This document shows positions 17,614 to 26,625 of a stretch of 64,000 bases of DNA, one piece after another. Source of the DNA: Nocardia carnea (GTDB lineage: Bacteria > Actinomycetota > Actinomycetes > Mycobacteriales > Mycobacteriaceae); NCBI RefSeq assembly GCF_029868855.1, contig NZ_JARWOV010000244.1, positions 1-64,000 on the forward strand. The letters are read 5' to 3'. The notes below the pieces were generated by a model. The model ran no database searches and was not told the origin of the DNA. It was given only the letters and a program-made list of their open reading frames with translations. The position numbers and the translations under genes were made by a program. Numbering within the stretch: position 1 is the first letter of the stretch; every line of letters starts with the position of its first letter.

Positions 17614-18614
17614 CCGCGCGGCGCGCCGCCTGGCGGCTGGCTCTGTTCGCCGGCGTGATGGCTTTGGTGCTGGCCCTGGTGATCGGGGCCATCAAACGAC
17701 CGGTGGACGGCGAGACCGAAACCCACCACGCCCTGTTCACCGACGCCAACGGTCTGAAAACCGGAGACGATGTGCGGATGTTCGGTGTGCAGGTCGGCAA
17801 GGTAGAGGCCGTTACCCTGGACGGCGACCGGGCGAAGGTCCGGCTCACCGTCACCACCGACACCCCGGTCTACGACAACAGCGTCCTGGCCATCCGCTAT
17901 CAGAACCTCACCGGCCAGCGTTATATCGATCTGCAGCAGCAGCCCAACCCGGGGGTCCGGCTCGCCGACGGCACGGATATCGGGCCGCAGCAGACCATTC
18001 CGTCGTTCGATGTGACCAGCCTGTTCAACGGTCTGCAACCGGTTCTGGCGACCCTGTCGCCCGAGGCGGTCAATCAGTTCACCGAGAGCATGCTCGCGGT
18101 GATCGAAGGCGACGGCGCGGGAATCGGCCCGGCACTCGGCGCGATCGGCACACTCAGCGAATACGTCGAAGACCGCCGGCATCTCATCGGGACCTTGGTG
18201 CGCAATATGTCCGACCTCGCGGAACGGGTGGGCGGCCGGCTGTACCACCTCGTACCGCTGCTGGCCCGGCTCACCGATATCTTCGAGGCGCTGCAGCGCA
18301 ATGTCGGCGGGCTCGCGGATTTCGCGATGAGCGCGCCGTCGGTCCTGGAACCGGTGGATCGCCTGCTGGCCGCGGTGGGACTGAGCCCGGAGATGGGCCC
18401 CGATATCGATGCGATGATCCGCAATCTCTTCCCCGATCCACAGCAGGCTCTCGACACGTTCGGCCGGCTGCCCGGCTTGCTGGCCGCGGTGGATACCGCG
18501 TTCCCGCGGACCCCGTCCGGCTATCGGCCGGAGTGCAGTAAGGGCGAAGCCGAAGTGCCGGCCCCGGTGCGGGTCCTGATCGGCGGGCAGCAGGTGGCGA
18601 TATGCAACGGATGA
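17610..18614 (+). CDS. mceB: Mce family protein, MceB position
   Basis: 334 residues, starting inside the ATGA overlap with mceA. N-terminal helix at residues 8-30 (LALFAGVMALVLALVIGAI), then the Mce domain with NGLKTGDDVRMFGVQVGKVEAV, and a long helical tail. The C-terminus carries a short Cys-containing segment (YRPECSKGEAEVPAPVRVLI), as seen in many MceB proteins, that may form an intramolecular disulphide with a later Cys. Component of the lipid-import needle. Confidence 0.95.
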   Translation: MTARRAAWRLALFAGVMALVLALVIGAIKRPVDGETETHHALFTDANGLKTGDDVRMFGVQVGKVEAVTLDGDRAKVRLTVTTDTPVYDNSVLAIRYQNLTGQRYIDLQQQPNPGVRLADGTDIGPQQTIPSFDVTSLFNGLQPVLATLSPEAVNQFTESMLAVIEGDGAGIGPALGAIGTLSEYVEDRRHLIGTLVRNMSDLAERVGGRLYHLVPLLARLTDIFEALQRNVGGLADFAMSAPSVLEPVDRLLAAVGLSPEMGPDIDAMIRNLFPDPQQALDTFGRLPGLLAAVDTAFPRTPSGYRPECSKGEAEVPAPVRVLIGGQQVAICNG

Positions 18615-19672
18615 ACATCGCCCGGTGGAAGTCGGTGCCGGCGCGCTGGTTCGATCGGGACCGGCCGATCACCGACGAGCCCACGAATCTGCGCAGGCAA
18701 CTGCGGTTGGGGATCGCCGGTATCTGCGCGGTGGCGGTGCTGGGCGTGGCGGTCGGTGCGCTCTATGTGCTCCCGCTCGGAAAGCAGACCTACACCGCCG
18801 AACTCAGCGAGGCGCAGTCGGTGAAGGCCGGCGACGATATCCGGCTGGCCGGGGTTCCGGTGGGGGAGGTGGAATCCCTCGAACTGGAACCGGATCGGGT
18901 GCTGATGCGGTTCACCGTGGACCGGGATGTATTCGTCGGCGACCGGAGTTCCCTGGATATCCGCATGCTCACACTGGTGGGCGGTCACTATGTCGCCTTG
19001 TTCCCGGCGGGGGACAACCCGCTGGGCGACAACGTGATTCCCGCCGACCGGGTCCGGCTGCCGTACAGCCTGATGGAGACCTTCCAGGATGCCACTGCGC
19101 CGCTGCGGGAAACCGACGGCGACACCCTTCGCCGTAACCTCGCCGCACTCGACACCTCCATCGAAGGCGCACCGGAAACACTGCGCAGCGTGCTGGACAC
19201 CGTCGGCAGCTATCTCGACGCCATCGAACGGCAGCGCACCCAGGTGTCGAACGCCATCGCGACCGCCGACGAATACGTGACCATGTACGACGGCGCGAAA
19301 ACCGATCTGGGCCGGTTGATGGACAACGTCAATCTGATGGAGACGGTGCTGTTGGACAAACGCGCCGAACTGCGTCAGGCACTGGGCCTGCTCAGCTCGG
19401 TGGTGCAGCGCGTGACGGCCCTTGCCCCGACCTGGGACCAGACACTGAAGCCGAAGGTGCAGCAGCTCGCCGACGCGCTGCCACGGCTTCAGGAGTACGG
19501 CGACCAGCTGGAACCGATGATCGCCTCCGCGCAGAGCCTGAGCGCGAAACTGCGCGAGCTGGTCGGGCCCGACGGCGGTGTTGAGGTCGATCGGTCGGGA
19601 ACCACGGTGACAGCGCCCGGTCTGGATCCCGGCGCCGTCGTCTGCGTCCCGCTTCCCGGGAAGGTGTGCTGA
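18611..19672 (+). CDS. mceC: Mce family protein, MceC position
   Basis: 353 residues from ATG 18611, which overlaps the mceB stop as ATGA like most junctions in this operon; ATG 18602 is an alternative with three extra residues. N-terminal helix near residues 33-55 (GIAGICAVAVLGVAVGALYVL), Mce domain with SVKAGDDIRLAGVPVGEVESL, then the helical tail. The protein ends with a Cys-rich short tail (AVVCVPLPGKVC). Confidence 0.93.
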   Translation: MNIARWKSVPARWFDRDRPITDEPTNLRRQLRLGIAGICAVAVLGVAVGALYVLPLGKQTYTAELSEAQSVKAGDDIRLAGVPVGEVESLELEPDRVLMRFTVDRDVFVGDRSSLDIRMLTLVGGHYVALFPAGDNPLGDNVIPADRVRLPYSLMETFQDATAPLRETDGDTLRRNLAALDTSIEGAPETLRSVLDTVGSYLDAIERQRTQVSNAIATADEYVTMYDGAKTDLGRLMDNVNLMETVLLDKRAELRQALGLLSSVVQRVTALAPTWDQTLKPKVQQLADALPRLQEYGDQLEPMIASAQSLSAKLRELVGPDGGVEVDRSGTTVTAPGLDPGAVVCVPLPGKVC

Positions 19673-20772
19673 TGCTGAAACGGATGCTCGCCTCCCCGGC
19701 GCTGATGTCGATCGCGGGAGCGGTGGTGCTGGTGCTCCTGGTGTCCGCCGCCTACGTAATCGCGTTCGAACCGTTCAGGCAGACGCGCGCCTACTGCGCG
19801 ATCATGCCCGACAGTATCGGCCTCTACCAGGGCAATCAGGTGTCGATGCGGGGTATCACGGTCGGTTCGGTGACCCGGATCGCCCCGGCCGGCGCGAAGG
19901 TGCGCGTCGATTTCGAGGTCGACGCCGACCATCCCGTATACGCCGGCGCCGGTGCCACCACCGTGTCGGACACGGTCGTCGCCGACCGGGAACTGGCCGT
20001 GCTGCCGGGTACGAACACCGCCGACGAGCACGACCCGGGGCAGTGCCTCACCAACACCCTGACACCGAAGAGTCTCACCCAGACGGTGACCGCGCTGGCC
20101 GAGCTGTCCGATCAGATCGGCGGCACCGAGACCCGGCCGAACGCGCTGGCGGGCGGCCTGGACGCGCTGGACTCCGCCTCCGCCGGCACCGGCCCGCAGA
20201 TCAACGACCTCATCAACCAGCTGGGCCGGGTCCTGGAATCGCCGGACGCCGATATCGCCCATCTGGCCGGTATTTTCGACGCCTACGCCTCGGTGTCGAA
20301 CAAGGTCGCCGAGCACTGGGGGAATCTGAAACTGATGCTCACCCGGCTGGCGCCGACACTCCAGATGTCGCATGCCGAACTGCTCACGCCGGGTATCGAG
20401 CTGTTCGACGGGCTGCGCGAAATCCTGCCGATGCTCAACGATCTGTCGGTGATCCTGGCGGATCCACTGATGTCCACCCTGGACAATCTGGTGCCGCTGG
20501 TGAAACTACTGCGCGCGAATGTGGGTTCGCTGAGCGAGATCGTCGCCACCACACCGGTACTGGCCACGGCGCTGCGCACCGTCACCGATCCGGCGACAGG
20601 TGCGCCCGGCCTCACCTACGCACCGCCGCGGGTCGCGATCCCGCAGCAGAACGCGGAACAGGTGTGCGCCGCGGTGAACGCGCTCGCACCCGGTCGTTGC
20701 GCGGGCGCGGCGAACGGCATGGTGGATCTGGATCTGGCGCGGCTGGTACTGGGATCGGCGGGTGCGCGATGA
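19672..20772 (+). CDS. mceD: Mce family protein, MceD position
   Basis: 366 residues from ATG 19672 (ATGA overlap with mceC). Residues 10-30 (ALMSIAGAVVLVLLVSAAYVI) form the anchor, and DSIGLYQGNQVSMRGITVGSVTRI opens the Mce domain. Two further cysteines near residues 120 and the C-terminus (EQVCAAVNALAPGRCAG) are typical of the MceD position. The tail is helical. Its stop overlaps the mceE start. Confidence 0.94.
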   Translation: MLKRMLASPALMSIAGAVVLVLLVSAAYVIAFEPFRQTRAYCAIMPDSIGLYQGNQVSMRGITVGSVTRIAPAGAKVRVDFEVDADHPVYAGAGATTVSDTVVADRELAVLPGTNTADEHDPGQCLTNTLTPKSLTQTVTALAELSDQIGGTETRPNALAGGLDALDSASAGTGPQINDLINQLGRVLESPDADIAHLAGIFDAYASVSNKVAEHWGNLKLMLTRLAPTLQMSHAELLTPGIELFDGLREILPMLNDLSVILADPLMSTLDNLVPLVKLLRANVGSLSEIVATTPVLATALRTVTDPATGAPGLTYAPPRVAIPQQNAEQVCAAVNALAPGRCAGAANGMVDLDLARLVLGSAGAR

Positions 20773-21857
20773 CACAGCGATTTTCCTTCGATACGACGCG
20801 GCGGATCACTTTCGACCGCGTCCGGTTGCGGCGCGGCCTCGCGGCCTGCGGACTCGCCGCGGCACTGGCCGTCTCCGGTTGCGCATTCGACCCCTCCGAT
20901 ATCCCGGTTCCGGGTGCCACCGTCACCGGCGGGAGTTATCCGCTGCGTATCGAATTCGCCAATGTCCTGAACCTGCCCGCGCGGGCGAAGGTCATTGCCA
21001 ACGGCGCGCAGATCGGCAATGTGGAACGGGTCGAGGTCGTCCCCGGCGACGCGACCACCACCGGGTATGTGGTGGTGGATATCGAGGTCGACGACGCGGT
21101 CGAACTACCGGCCTCCACGATCGCGGAGCTACGGCAGAACACCGTGCTCGGCGATATCCACGTCGCGCTGACCACACCACCCGACGGCTACGACACACTG
21201 CTGCACCCCGGTGACACCATCACCCGCGACCGCACGAAACCACCGGTTCAGCTCGAGGACACGATGGCGGCCATCGCCTTCTTCGTCAACAGCGGCGCGG
21301 TCGGGGATCTGCAGGACATCGTCCACCGGCTCAATGCGGTGCTGCCGCAGGACCCGGCGAAAACCCAGCAGATCGCGCAGGTGCTGGCCACGGACGCGGT
21401 GGACCTCGCCGCGCATCTGGACCAGGTGGATCTGCTGCTCACCGGTGTGGCCGAGAACGCGGAGGTCATGCACGGGATCCAGGACGAACTGGACAATATT
21501 CTGCGCCCCGAATCGGTGCAGCAGATGAACGACGCCACGGCATCGATCGCCGGGGTGACCGAAATCTTCGGCGGCCTCGGCCCGGTCGGGCAATCGTTGA
21601 GCTGGCTGGCACCGCTGGCGCAGTCCGGGGGCGCGGCCGCTGCGGCCTTCGTCCCGCTGGCCACCGGCGGCCCGCTGGATCTGCGGCAGCCCTCGAACCT
21701 GAACCTGCTGGTCGCATTGCTGCGGGACAAGATCATCCCGTTCGTGGAGAACGGCCCGAAGGTGGATATCAGTGCCGTCCGCACACCGGGACTGTCCACC
21801 GACGACCAGGTGGACCGGATCATCGAAACCCTGCGCATGATCGGAGCCGTGCGATGA
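20769..21857 (+). CDS. mceE: Mce family lipoprotein, MceE (LprK-type) position
   Basis: 362 residues from ATG 20769 (ATGA overlap). The signal peptide ends in the lipobox VSGC with the lipidated Cys at residue 38, as expected for the fifth protein of an Mce set. The Mce domain follows (NVLNLPARAKVIANGAQIGNVERV), then the helical tail with QPSNLNLLVALLRDKIIPF near the end. An open frame upstream to 20043 is antiphase mceD and was ignored. Confidence 0.94.
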   Translation: MTQRFSFDTTRRITFDRVRLRRGLAACGLAAALAVSGCAFDPSDIPVPGATVTGGSYPLRIEFANVLNLPARAKVIANGAQIGNVERVEVVPGDATTTGYVVVDIEVDDAVELPASTIAELRQNTVLGDIHVALTTPPDGYDTLLHPGDTITRDRTKPPVQLEDTMAAIAFFVNSGAVGDLQDIVHRLNAVLPQDPAKTQQIAQVLATDAVDLAAHLDQVDLLLTGVAENAEVMHGIQDELDNILRPESVQQMNDATASIAGVTEIFGGLGPVGQSLSWLAPLAQSGGAAAAAFVPLATGGPLDLRQPSNLNLLVALLRDKIIPFVENGPKVDISAVRTPGLSTDDQVDRIIETLRMIGAVR

Positions 21858-22810
21858 AACTGGGTCCACTGGCATCGCTGGGCGGTATCGCGGCCATCAC
21901 GGTGCTCGGCGCGAGCTACCTGACCTTCGGTGTGGTGCGCGCCGATCCGTTCCGCGACTACCTGAACGCCTCCCTGGTGCTGGAGGATTCCGGGGGTCTG
22001 GGTGTGGGCTCACCGGTCCTGCTCACCGGTATCGAAGTCGGCCGCGTGACCTCGGTCGACCGCGTCGCCGACGGTGTGGAAGTCGGTTTCCGGCTGCAGG
22101 ATTCGCACCGGCTGCCCGCCGACAGTGTCGTCACTGTCGAGCACCTGTCCGCGCTCGGCGAGCCCTACGTGCAGTTCGCGCCGAAAACGGGCGCCGGGCC
22201 CTATATCTCCGACGGGCAGCGACTGGAGTCGGAAGATATCCACAGCCCGCTGTCGATCCCCGAGGCCGCCCGGATGGTGACCCGGACCATGAACCAGCTC
22301 GACCCCGCCACCATGGATTCGCTGGTGCGCACGATGAGCGAGGCCCTGCACGGCACCGACGCCGTACTCCCGGAACTCACCCGCGCCGCGGACCTGCTCG
22401 CCGCGGCCATCATGTCCCGCGAACCGCGGATCGCCGAACTGCTCGACAACTTCGAAACCGCCGCCGCCGACGCCACCTGGGCGGGCCCGGCCACCTCGGC
22501 GGCCGCCACCGAATTCACCCGATTCGCCGAAGTCCTCGACGATTTCGTGGAATCGGTGGGCCGGGTCACCGGAGCCGAGGGATCACCGGAGAAATACCTG
22601 GCGGACGGTGGACTTGTTCCGCTGCTGGAGCGCCTGCGCACGGTCCTCGACGAGATCGGGCCCGAACTCGCGGCCCTGCAACCCGGACTGGTCCCGCTCA
22701 CCGACAGCCTGAACAACTCCGCACCCCAGGTGAATATCAGCAGCCTGCTCCAGCAGGCGCTGGAGAGTACAGACGAGGATTCCGTGCAGGTGCGGGTCGG
22801 CCTGAAGTAG
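21854..22810 (+). CDS. mceF: Mce family protein, MceF position
   Basis: 318 residues, start within the ATGA overlap with mceE. The N-terminal helix (LASLGGIAAITVLGASYLTFG) anchors it; the Mce domain reads GGLGVGSPVLLTGIEVGRVTSV. The tail is shorter than in many MceF proteins, which often reach 400-500 residues. It is the last gene of the operon: no Mce-associated (Mas) genes follow, and the next gene is convergent. Confidence 0.94.
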   Translation: MKLGPLASLGGIAAITVLGASYLTFGVVRADPFRDYLNASLVLEDSGGLGVGSPVLLTGIEVGRVTSVDRVADGVEVGFRLQDSHRLPADSVVTVEHLSALGEPYVQFAPKTGAGPYISDGQRLESEDIHSPLSIPEAARMVTRTMNQLDPATMDSLVRTMSEALHGTDAVLPELTRAADLLAAAIMSREPRIAELLDNFETAAADATWAGPATSAAATEFTRFAEVLDDFVESVGRVTGAEGSPEKYLADGGLVPLLERLRTVLDEIGPELAALQPGLVPLTDSLNNSAPQVNISSLLQQALESTDEDSVQVRVGLK

Positions 22811-22939
22811 TCTCGCCGACTCGGCGTGACCGCACCGAAAACGCCGGGCTTCGACACCGTATCCGTGTGGGCGGTTCGTTTCCGAGCCATGGCTCGATTT
22901 CGCACTGTGCGATCCGTCGCGCTGTACCTGCGCTACGAA

Positions 22940-23749
22940 TCATCGCTGTTCCGGAGCCTCCGGTTCGGCCCGATCCAGGATGGCCTGGGTCCGGGTGTCG
23001 AGATCGCCGAGGGTGGAAAGCAGTCCGATAGCTCCGAGTTCCGGGGGTGGTTCGTCGGCCATCTGACGTAACTCGGCCAGCACCGCGTCGATATCGTCCG
23101 CCGGCACCGGCCGTCTGCGCGGCGCGACGGGAGCTTCGACGGGTTGCCACGCGATGGCCTGCTGCCACCACGGATCGCGGATGGCCCACGCCCAGATCGT
23201 TTTGCGGACCAGCGGTGCGCTATCGGTGTAGAGCTGGAAGAACGCGTCGAGGTCGCGGTGTTCGAGTTCGAAGATCTCGTCCGGCAGGCGGCGGGCCCGG
23301 ATATGACACATCGGTGCGCGGGTCACCTGCAGCGCGGGGTCGCGCGGGTCCGGCGGCGTCTCCAGGATCTCGTCGAGAATGCTCTCGGTGAGATAGGGGA
23401 GGGTGAAGGTTCCCGTGGTGACCTGTATTCGGGTGGCGCCGCGTGGGTTGTAGAGGCGGCGGGTCGCGACATCCAGGACGGCCAGGTCACGGTCGGCGGT
23501 GAGCGCCAGCAGGGCGCGCAGGCAATCGAACCGGTCGCGTACGGTGGCTTCCAGCAGGGCGCCGCGGGCATCGGGGCGGCGGTGGACCCGCAATCCGGTC
23601 CCGGAACGGTGGATCAGGGTGCACACCACACCCACCGCCCGCTCCGGTGGACTGGGCTCGGGTGCTTCTACCAGGGACAGATACCGCTCGTACGCCTGCT
23701 CGGCCGAATCGAGCGCGGCCGCCGGCAGTACGGCGAATAGAGAACTCAC
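22940..23749 (-). CDS. hypothetical protein, about 269 aa
   Basis: I do not recognise a family. The protein has no signal peptide or membrane helix. It reads as a folded globular domain to about residue 215 (GTFTLPYLTESILDEILE and RKTIWAWAIRDPWWQQAIAW are distinctive, tryptophan-rich pieces). A Pro/Arg linker and a helical acidic tail (DIDAVLAELRQMADEPPPELGAIGLL) follow. The gene is convergent with the mce operon and followed on the same strand by nothing closely linked. Confidence 0.7.
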   Translation of the reverse strand: MSSLFAVLPAAALDSAEQAYERYLSLVEAPEPSPPERAVGVVCTLIHRSGTGLRVHRRPDARGALLEATVRDRFDCLRALLALTADRDLAVLDVATRRLYNPRGATRIQVTTGTFTLPYLTESILDEILETPPDPRDPALQVTRAPMCHIRARRLPDEIFELEHRDLDAFFQLYTDSAPLVRKTIWAWAIRDPWWQQAIAWQPVEAPVAPRRRPVPADDIDAVLAELRQMADEPPPELGAIGLLSTLGDLDTRTQAILDRAEPEAPEQR

Positions 23750-23832
23750 CCGCCAAGTACAGCAAAATATGCGAATTGTCGCTGGTTCACTTCAAATAAA
23801 ACCCTGCCGGGGCAACAGATCTCGGGTGCTCC

Positions 23833-24546
23833 TCAGATACCGGCGACATCCGCCAGCTGGCCGATACCGTAGGTGACCGCCATCGCCAGCGCACCGCCGA
23901 GCACCACCCGGGCCACCGCTCGCACCCGGTTGCTGCCGCCGAGCCAGGCGCTGACCGAACCCGTCAGTGCCAGCGCGAGCAGGACCGCGACCATGGTGAC
24001 CGGGATCCGCGCCGTGGTCGGCGGCAGCAGGATCGCCAGCAGCGGTAGCAGCGCACCGAGAGTGAAAGCCACCGCCGACGAGAACGCCGCGTGCCACGGA
24101 TTGGTCAGTTCGTCGGGATTCAGGCCGAGCTCGGCCTCGGCGTGGGCGGCGAACGCGTCGTAGGCGGTCAGCTCCTCGGCCACTTGCCGAGCGGTCTCGG
24201 CGGACAGGCCTTTCGCGTGATAGATCGCGGTGAGCTCGGCCAGTTCGTCCGCCGGATCCTCCTTCAGTTCGCGGCGCTCCTGTGCGAGCAGCGCAGCCTC
24301 CGCGTCACGCTGGGTGCTCACCGACACGTACTCACCGACAGCCATGGAAATGGCGCCCGCGCTGATCCCCGCGATCCCGGCGGTGAGGATCGTGCTGGTA
24401 CTGGACGCGGCCGCCGCGACACCCACCACCAGGCCCGCGGTCGAGACGATCCCGTCGTTCGCCCCCAGCACCCCGGCCCGCAACCAATTGAGCTTGGCCG
24501 CGAAACCCGTCTGCGGGAGATACCGATCCTCCGCTGCCTCTGTCAT
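23833..24546 (-). CDS. VIT1/CCC1 family iron/manganese transporter
   Basis: 237 residues. The motif WLRAGVLGANDGIVSTAGLVVGV is the first-helix signature of VIT1/CCC1 proteins, and ISAGAISMAVGEYVSVSTQRDAE is the second conserved helix with the metal-path residues. A soluble acidic-helix segment (ALLAQERRELKEDPADELAEL, EELTAYDAFAAHAEAELG) separates them from three C-terminal membrane helices. The family moves Fe2+ or Mn2+, in bacteria usually as an efflux or detoxification system. It starts at ATG 24546 and stands alone. Confidence 0.9.
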   Translation of the reverse strand: MTEAAEDRYLPQTGFAAKLNWLRAGVLGANDGIVSTAGLVVGVAAAASSTSTILTAGIAGISAGAISMAVGEYVSVSTQRDAEAALLAQERRELKEDPADELAELTAIYHAKGLSAETARQVAEELTAYDAFAAHAEAELGLNPDELTNPWHAAFSSAVAFTLGALLPLLAILLPPTTARIPVTMVAVLLALALTGSVSAWLGGSNRVRAVARVVLGGALAMAVTYGIGQLADVAGI

Positions 24547-24786
24547 ACCCAGAGGCTATGACAAATGTGTCAGCTGAGGACATCCTTTCCGGTAGGCGGG
24601 CCGCCATCGAGTCCGGCTCGCGCCGCGGCCGGCTCTTCCTCGGTGACATGGCCGCACTCCGCCTTGTATCGGCGTGTATCCGCGGCCAGGCGTTCCCGGC
24701 GAAGCGCTCGGTCCACGGCGGCGGTGCTGTGTCCACGCCCGGGGAGGTTCTAGCGGGCAGTGTGCGCCTCTTCGGACTGATCCGGG

Positions 24787-25491
24787 CTATTGCGGAACTG
24801 CGTACAGGTAGAACAAAACGATCGTGACCAGGCCCATCGCCGGGGTGAGGACCCAGGTCTCCACCTTGTTGCCGGTGCGGGAGATGATCGGGACCGCCAG
24901 GCGCGGCTTCAACGGCCACAGCAGTGGGCAGCCGCGGTCGGTGAGGCAATCGCCGACGATATGGATGAGCGCGCCGAGGCCGATGGCGAACGGGAGCCAA
25001 TACGGGGAATCCGGGAGCCAGCGGTCCATCAGCACCGTGCCACCGGCGGCCAGCAGTACGCACAGACCCCAGGCGCGGAAAGAGTCGCCGCGCGGTGTCA
25101 GATGCAGGGCCCGGATACCGAAGGCGAGCATGACGAAGATGACACCCAGGGTGAAATATCTGCCCAGGTAGTGCACACCGGCCCAGGTCGCCCAGCCTGC
25201 CAGCAGGACGAACAGCAATCCGTGTGTGCCCTTGCGGTGCCCACCGGAAACAGTCGCGACCCCCTTCGCCACCACATTGCTCAACGGGCCCAGCGAATCC
25301 CCGATCGTGCCGCCCGGATGATCGATATCCGGCAGCAACGCCGCACCGGCCGTGATCAGCGCCCCCAGGATCAATTCGAGCGCGCTGACATCTACAGGGC
25401 CGCGCACGAATTCCATCACCGGGACGGGTACGACGGTAGCGGCGGTGGCGAATGCCAATGCGCCGCTGGTGGCATGGGAATGGCCGAGCAA
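24787..25491 (-). CDS. YdjM-like metal-dependent hydrolase family membrane protein
   Basis: About 234 residues from TTG 25491, chosen because GGGAG (complement of 25497-25501) sits five bases before it and the family-typical GHSHATSGALAF begins at once; a start at 25584 would add 31 atypical residues. The DUF457/YdjM signature is complete: HSHATSG near the N-terminus, LLPDIDHPGGTIG near residue 60, HRKGTHG near 92, and IHIVGDCLTDRGCPLLWPL near 180. These His/Asp residues line a presumed metal site in a multi-helix membrane protein. Physiological role is poorly known. Confidence 0.85.
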   Translation of the reverse strand: MLGHSHATSGALAFATAATVVPVPVMEFVRGPVDVSALELILGALITAGAALLPDIDHPGGTIGDSLGPLSNVVAKGVATVSGGHRKGTHGLLFVLLAGWATWAGVHYLGRYFTLGVIFVMLAFGIRALHLTPRGDSFRAWGLCVLLAAGGTVLMDRWLPDSPYWLPFAIGLGALIHIVGDCLTDRGCPLLWPLKPRLAVPIISRTGNKVETWVLTPAMGLVTIVLFYLYAVPQ

Positions 25492-25722
25492 AAGAACTCC
25501 CGGTATCAAGGTGCGATCGGACGTAGCGATCAAAGTTAGCAATCGATCCCGACAACCCGGACCGCCGCACGACGCGCCGGACACCCGCGGTCACGAGACA
25601 CGCCGCGCCGACGGTGGTTTCGATGAAAACGCCCTGGGAAATCTGTACGCCGGCATCCATCGATGCAATGCTGGCGCGACCGGAGCGCCGGTGGAGCGCT
25701 CCGTTCTCGGAGGGGGTGTCGA

Positions 25723-26475
25723 ATGCGTGATGTCCGGCCGATTCTGTATCGGGTACCCGATTTCGAACCGTCGACGGAACCGCCGGGTGGGCTACCGCCC
25801 GACCGGTGCAGGGGTGCCGAGCCGCCTCCAAGGCTGCCGTCGGCCGGAACACCATCGGACGTAGCGTCGTCGGGGGAGGCGCTTTCTCCCGGGACGCCGG
25901 GACCGCTGTCTGCACGGACGCCGTCGGTGCGGATCGGGGCACGGACAATCAATAGCGCCCGCGAGACGGGGGCGGCGCCGGACGAGTCCCGTGGTGCCGT
26001 CTCCAACGCATCCACAACGACATGCGTACCCGCGGAAAAATCCACTGGTTGCCGAACCCGCATCGACCGCAAATCCCTGCGCGCCAACCGCAGCGCACCG
26101 GCGGGGATTCGCCGTGCGCACCGCGCCGGGCATTCGGCCGACGACCGCACCGAGCCGATCGAGGCACAGGAATTCGCCGGGAAAGCCCTGCGGATTCTGC
26201 TGGAGGTGCTGGACCGCCGCCGCCCGGTAGCGCAGCTCAACACCCTGTGTGCCCCCGCGCTGATCCACGCGGTCGGTGCCCTGGTGGCGGGTGATCACGC
26301 CCCCAGCCGGACCTTGGGCGCCGCAGTGCTGACCAAGTTCCGGTTGTTCTCGGCCGACGACCACGCGTTCGAGCTCATAGCCATGTACCAGCGCGGCCCC
26401 CGCCGCCTCGCCCTCGCCGGCCGTGTCGAGCACACGGCCACCGGCTGGAAGCTCACCGCCTTACGTCTGACCTGA
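25723..26475 (+). CDS. Rv3235 family protein (DUF6459)
   Basis: 250 residues from ATG 25723, with a G/A-rich ribosome binding site just upstream (around 25709-25716). The N-terminal 150 residues are Pro/Arg/Ser-rich and disordered. The last 95 residues match the Rv3235 family: AQEFAGKALRILLEVLDRR, PALIHAVGALVAG, then a beta-rich end (LFSADDHAFELIAMYQRG, RLALAGRVEHTATGWKLTAL). In mycobacteria the homologue is encoded near secA, which is not the case here. Function unknown. Confidence 0.8.
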   Translation: MRDVRPILYRVPDFEPSTEPPGGLPPDRCRGAEPPPRLPSAGTPSDVASSGEALSPGTPGPLSARTPSVRIGARTINSARETGAAPDESRGAVSNASTTTCVPAEKSTGCRTRIDRKSLRANRSAPAGIRRAHRAGHSADDRTEPIEAQEFAGKALRILLEVLDRRRPVAQLNTLCAPALIHAVGALVAGDHAPSRTLGAAVLTKFRLFSADDHAFELIAMYQRGPRRLALAGRVEHTATGWKLTALRLT

Positions 26476-26625
26476 GCGCCCGCCCGGCGCCACCCGGCTC
26501 GGCTCCCGGACTCGGCGGGCCGGTCGACTCCTGCCCGGCCTCGGACCACGGTGGTGCGCCGGCAGTACAGGCCAGCGGTCGTGGTGGGCGGAGAGCCCGG
26601 CCGACCGCTACCGCGTCTGGCGGGT

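Noticed and set aside
24558..24827. 89-codon plus-strand ORF between the VIT1-like and YdjM-like genes
   Set aside because: No ribosome binding site beyond a weak one, no recognisable motif and overlap with the end of the YdjM-like gene; possible but not supported.
25584..25663. Longer N-terminus of the YdjM-like protein
   Set aside because: The extra 31 residues are Cys/Gly/Arg-rich and precede a good ribosome binding site, so translation most likely starts at TTG 25491.
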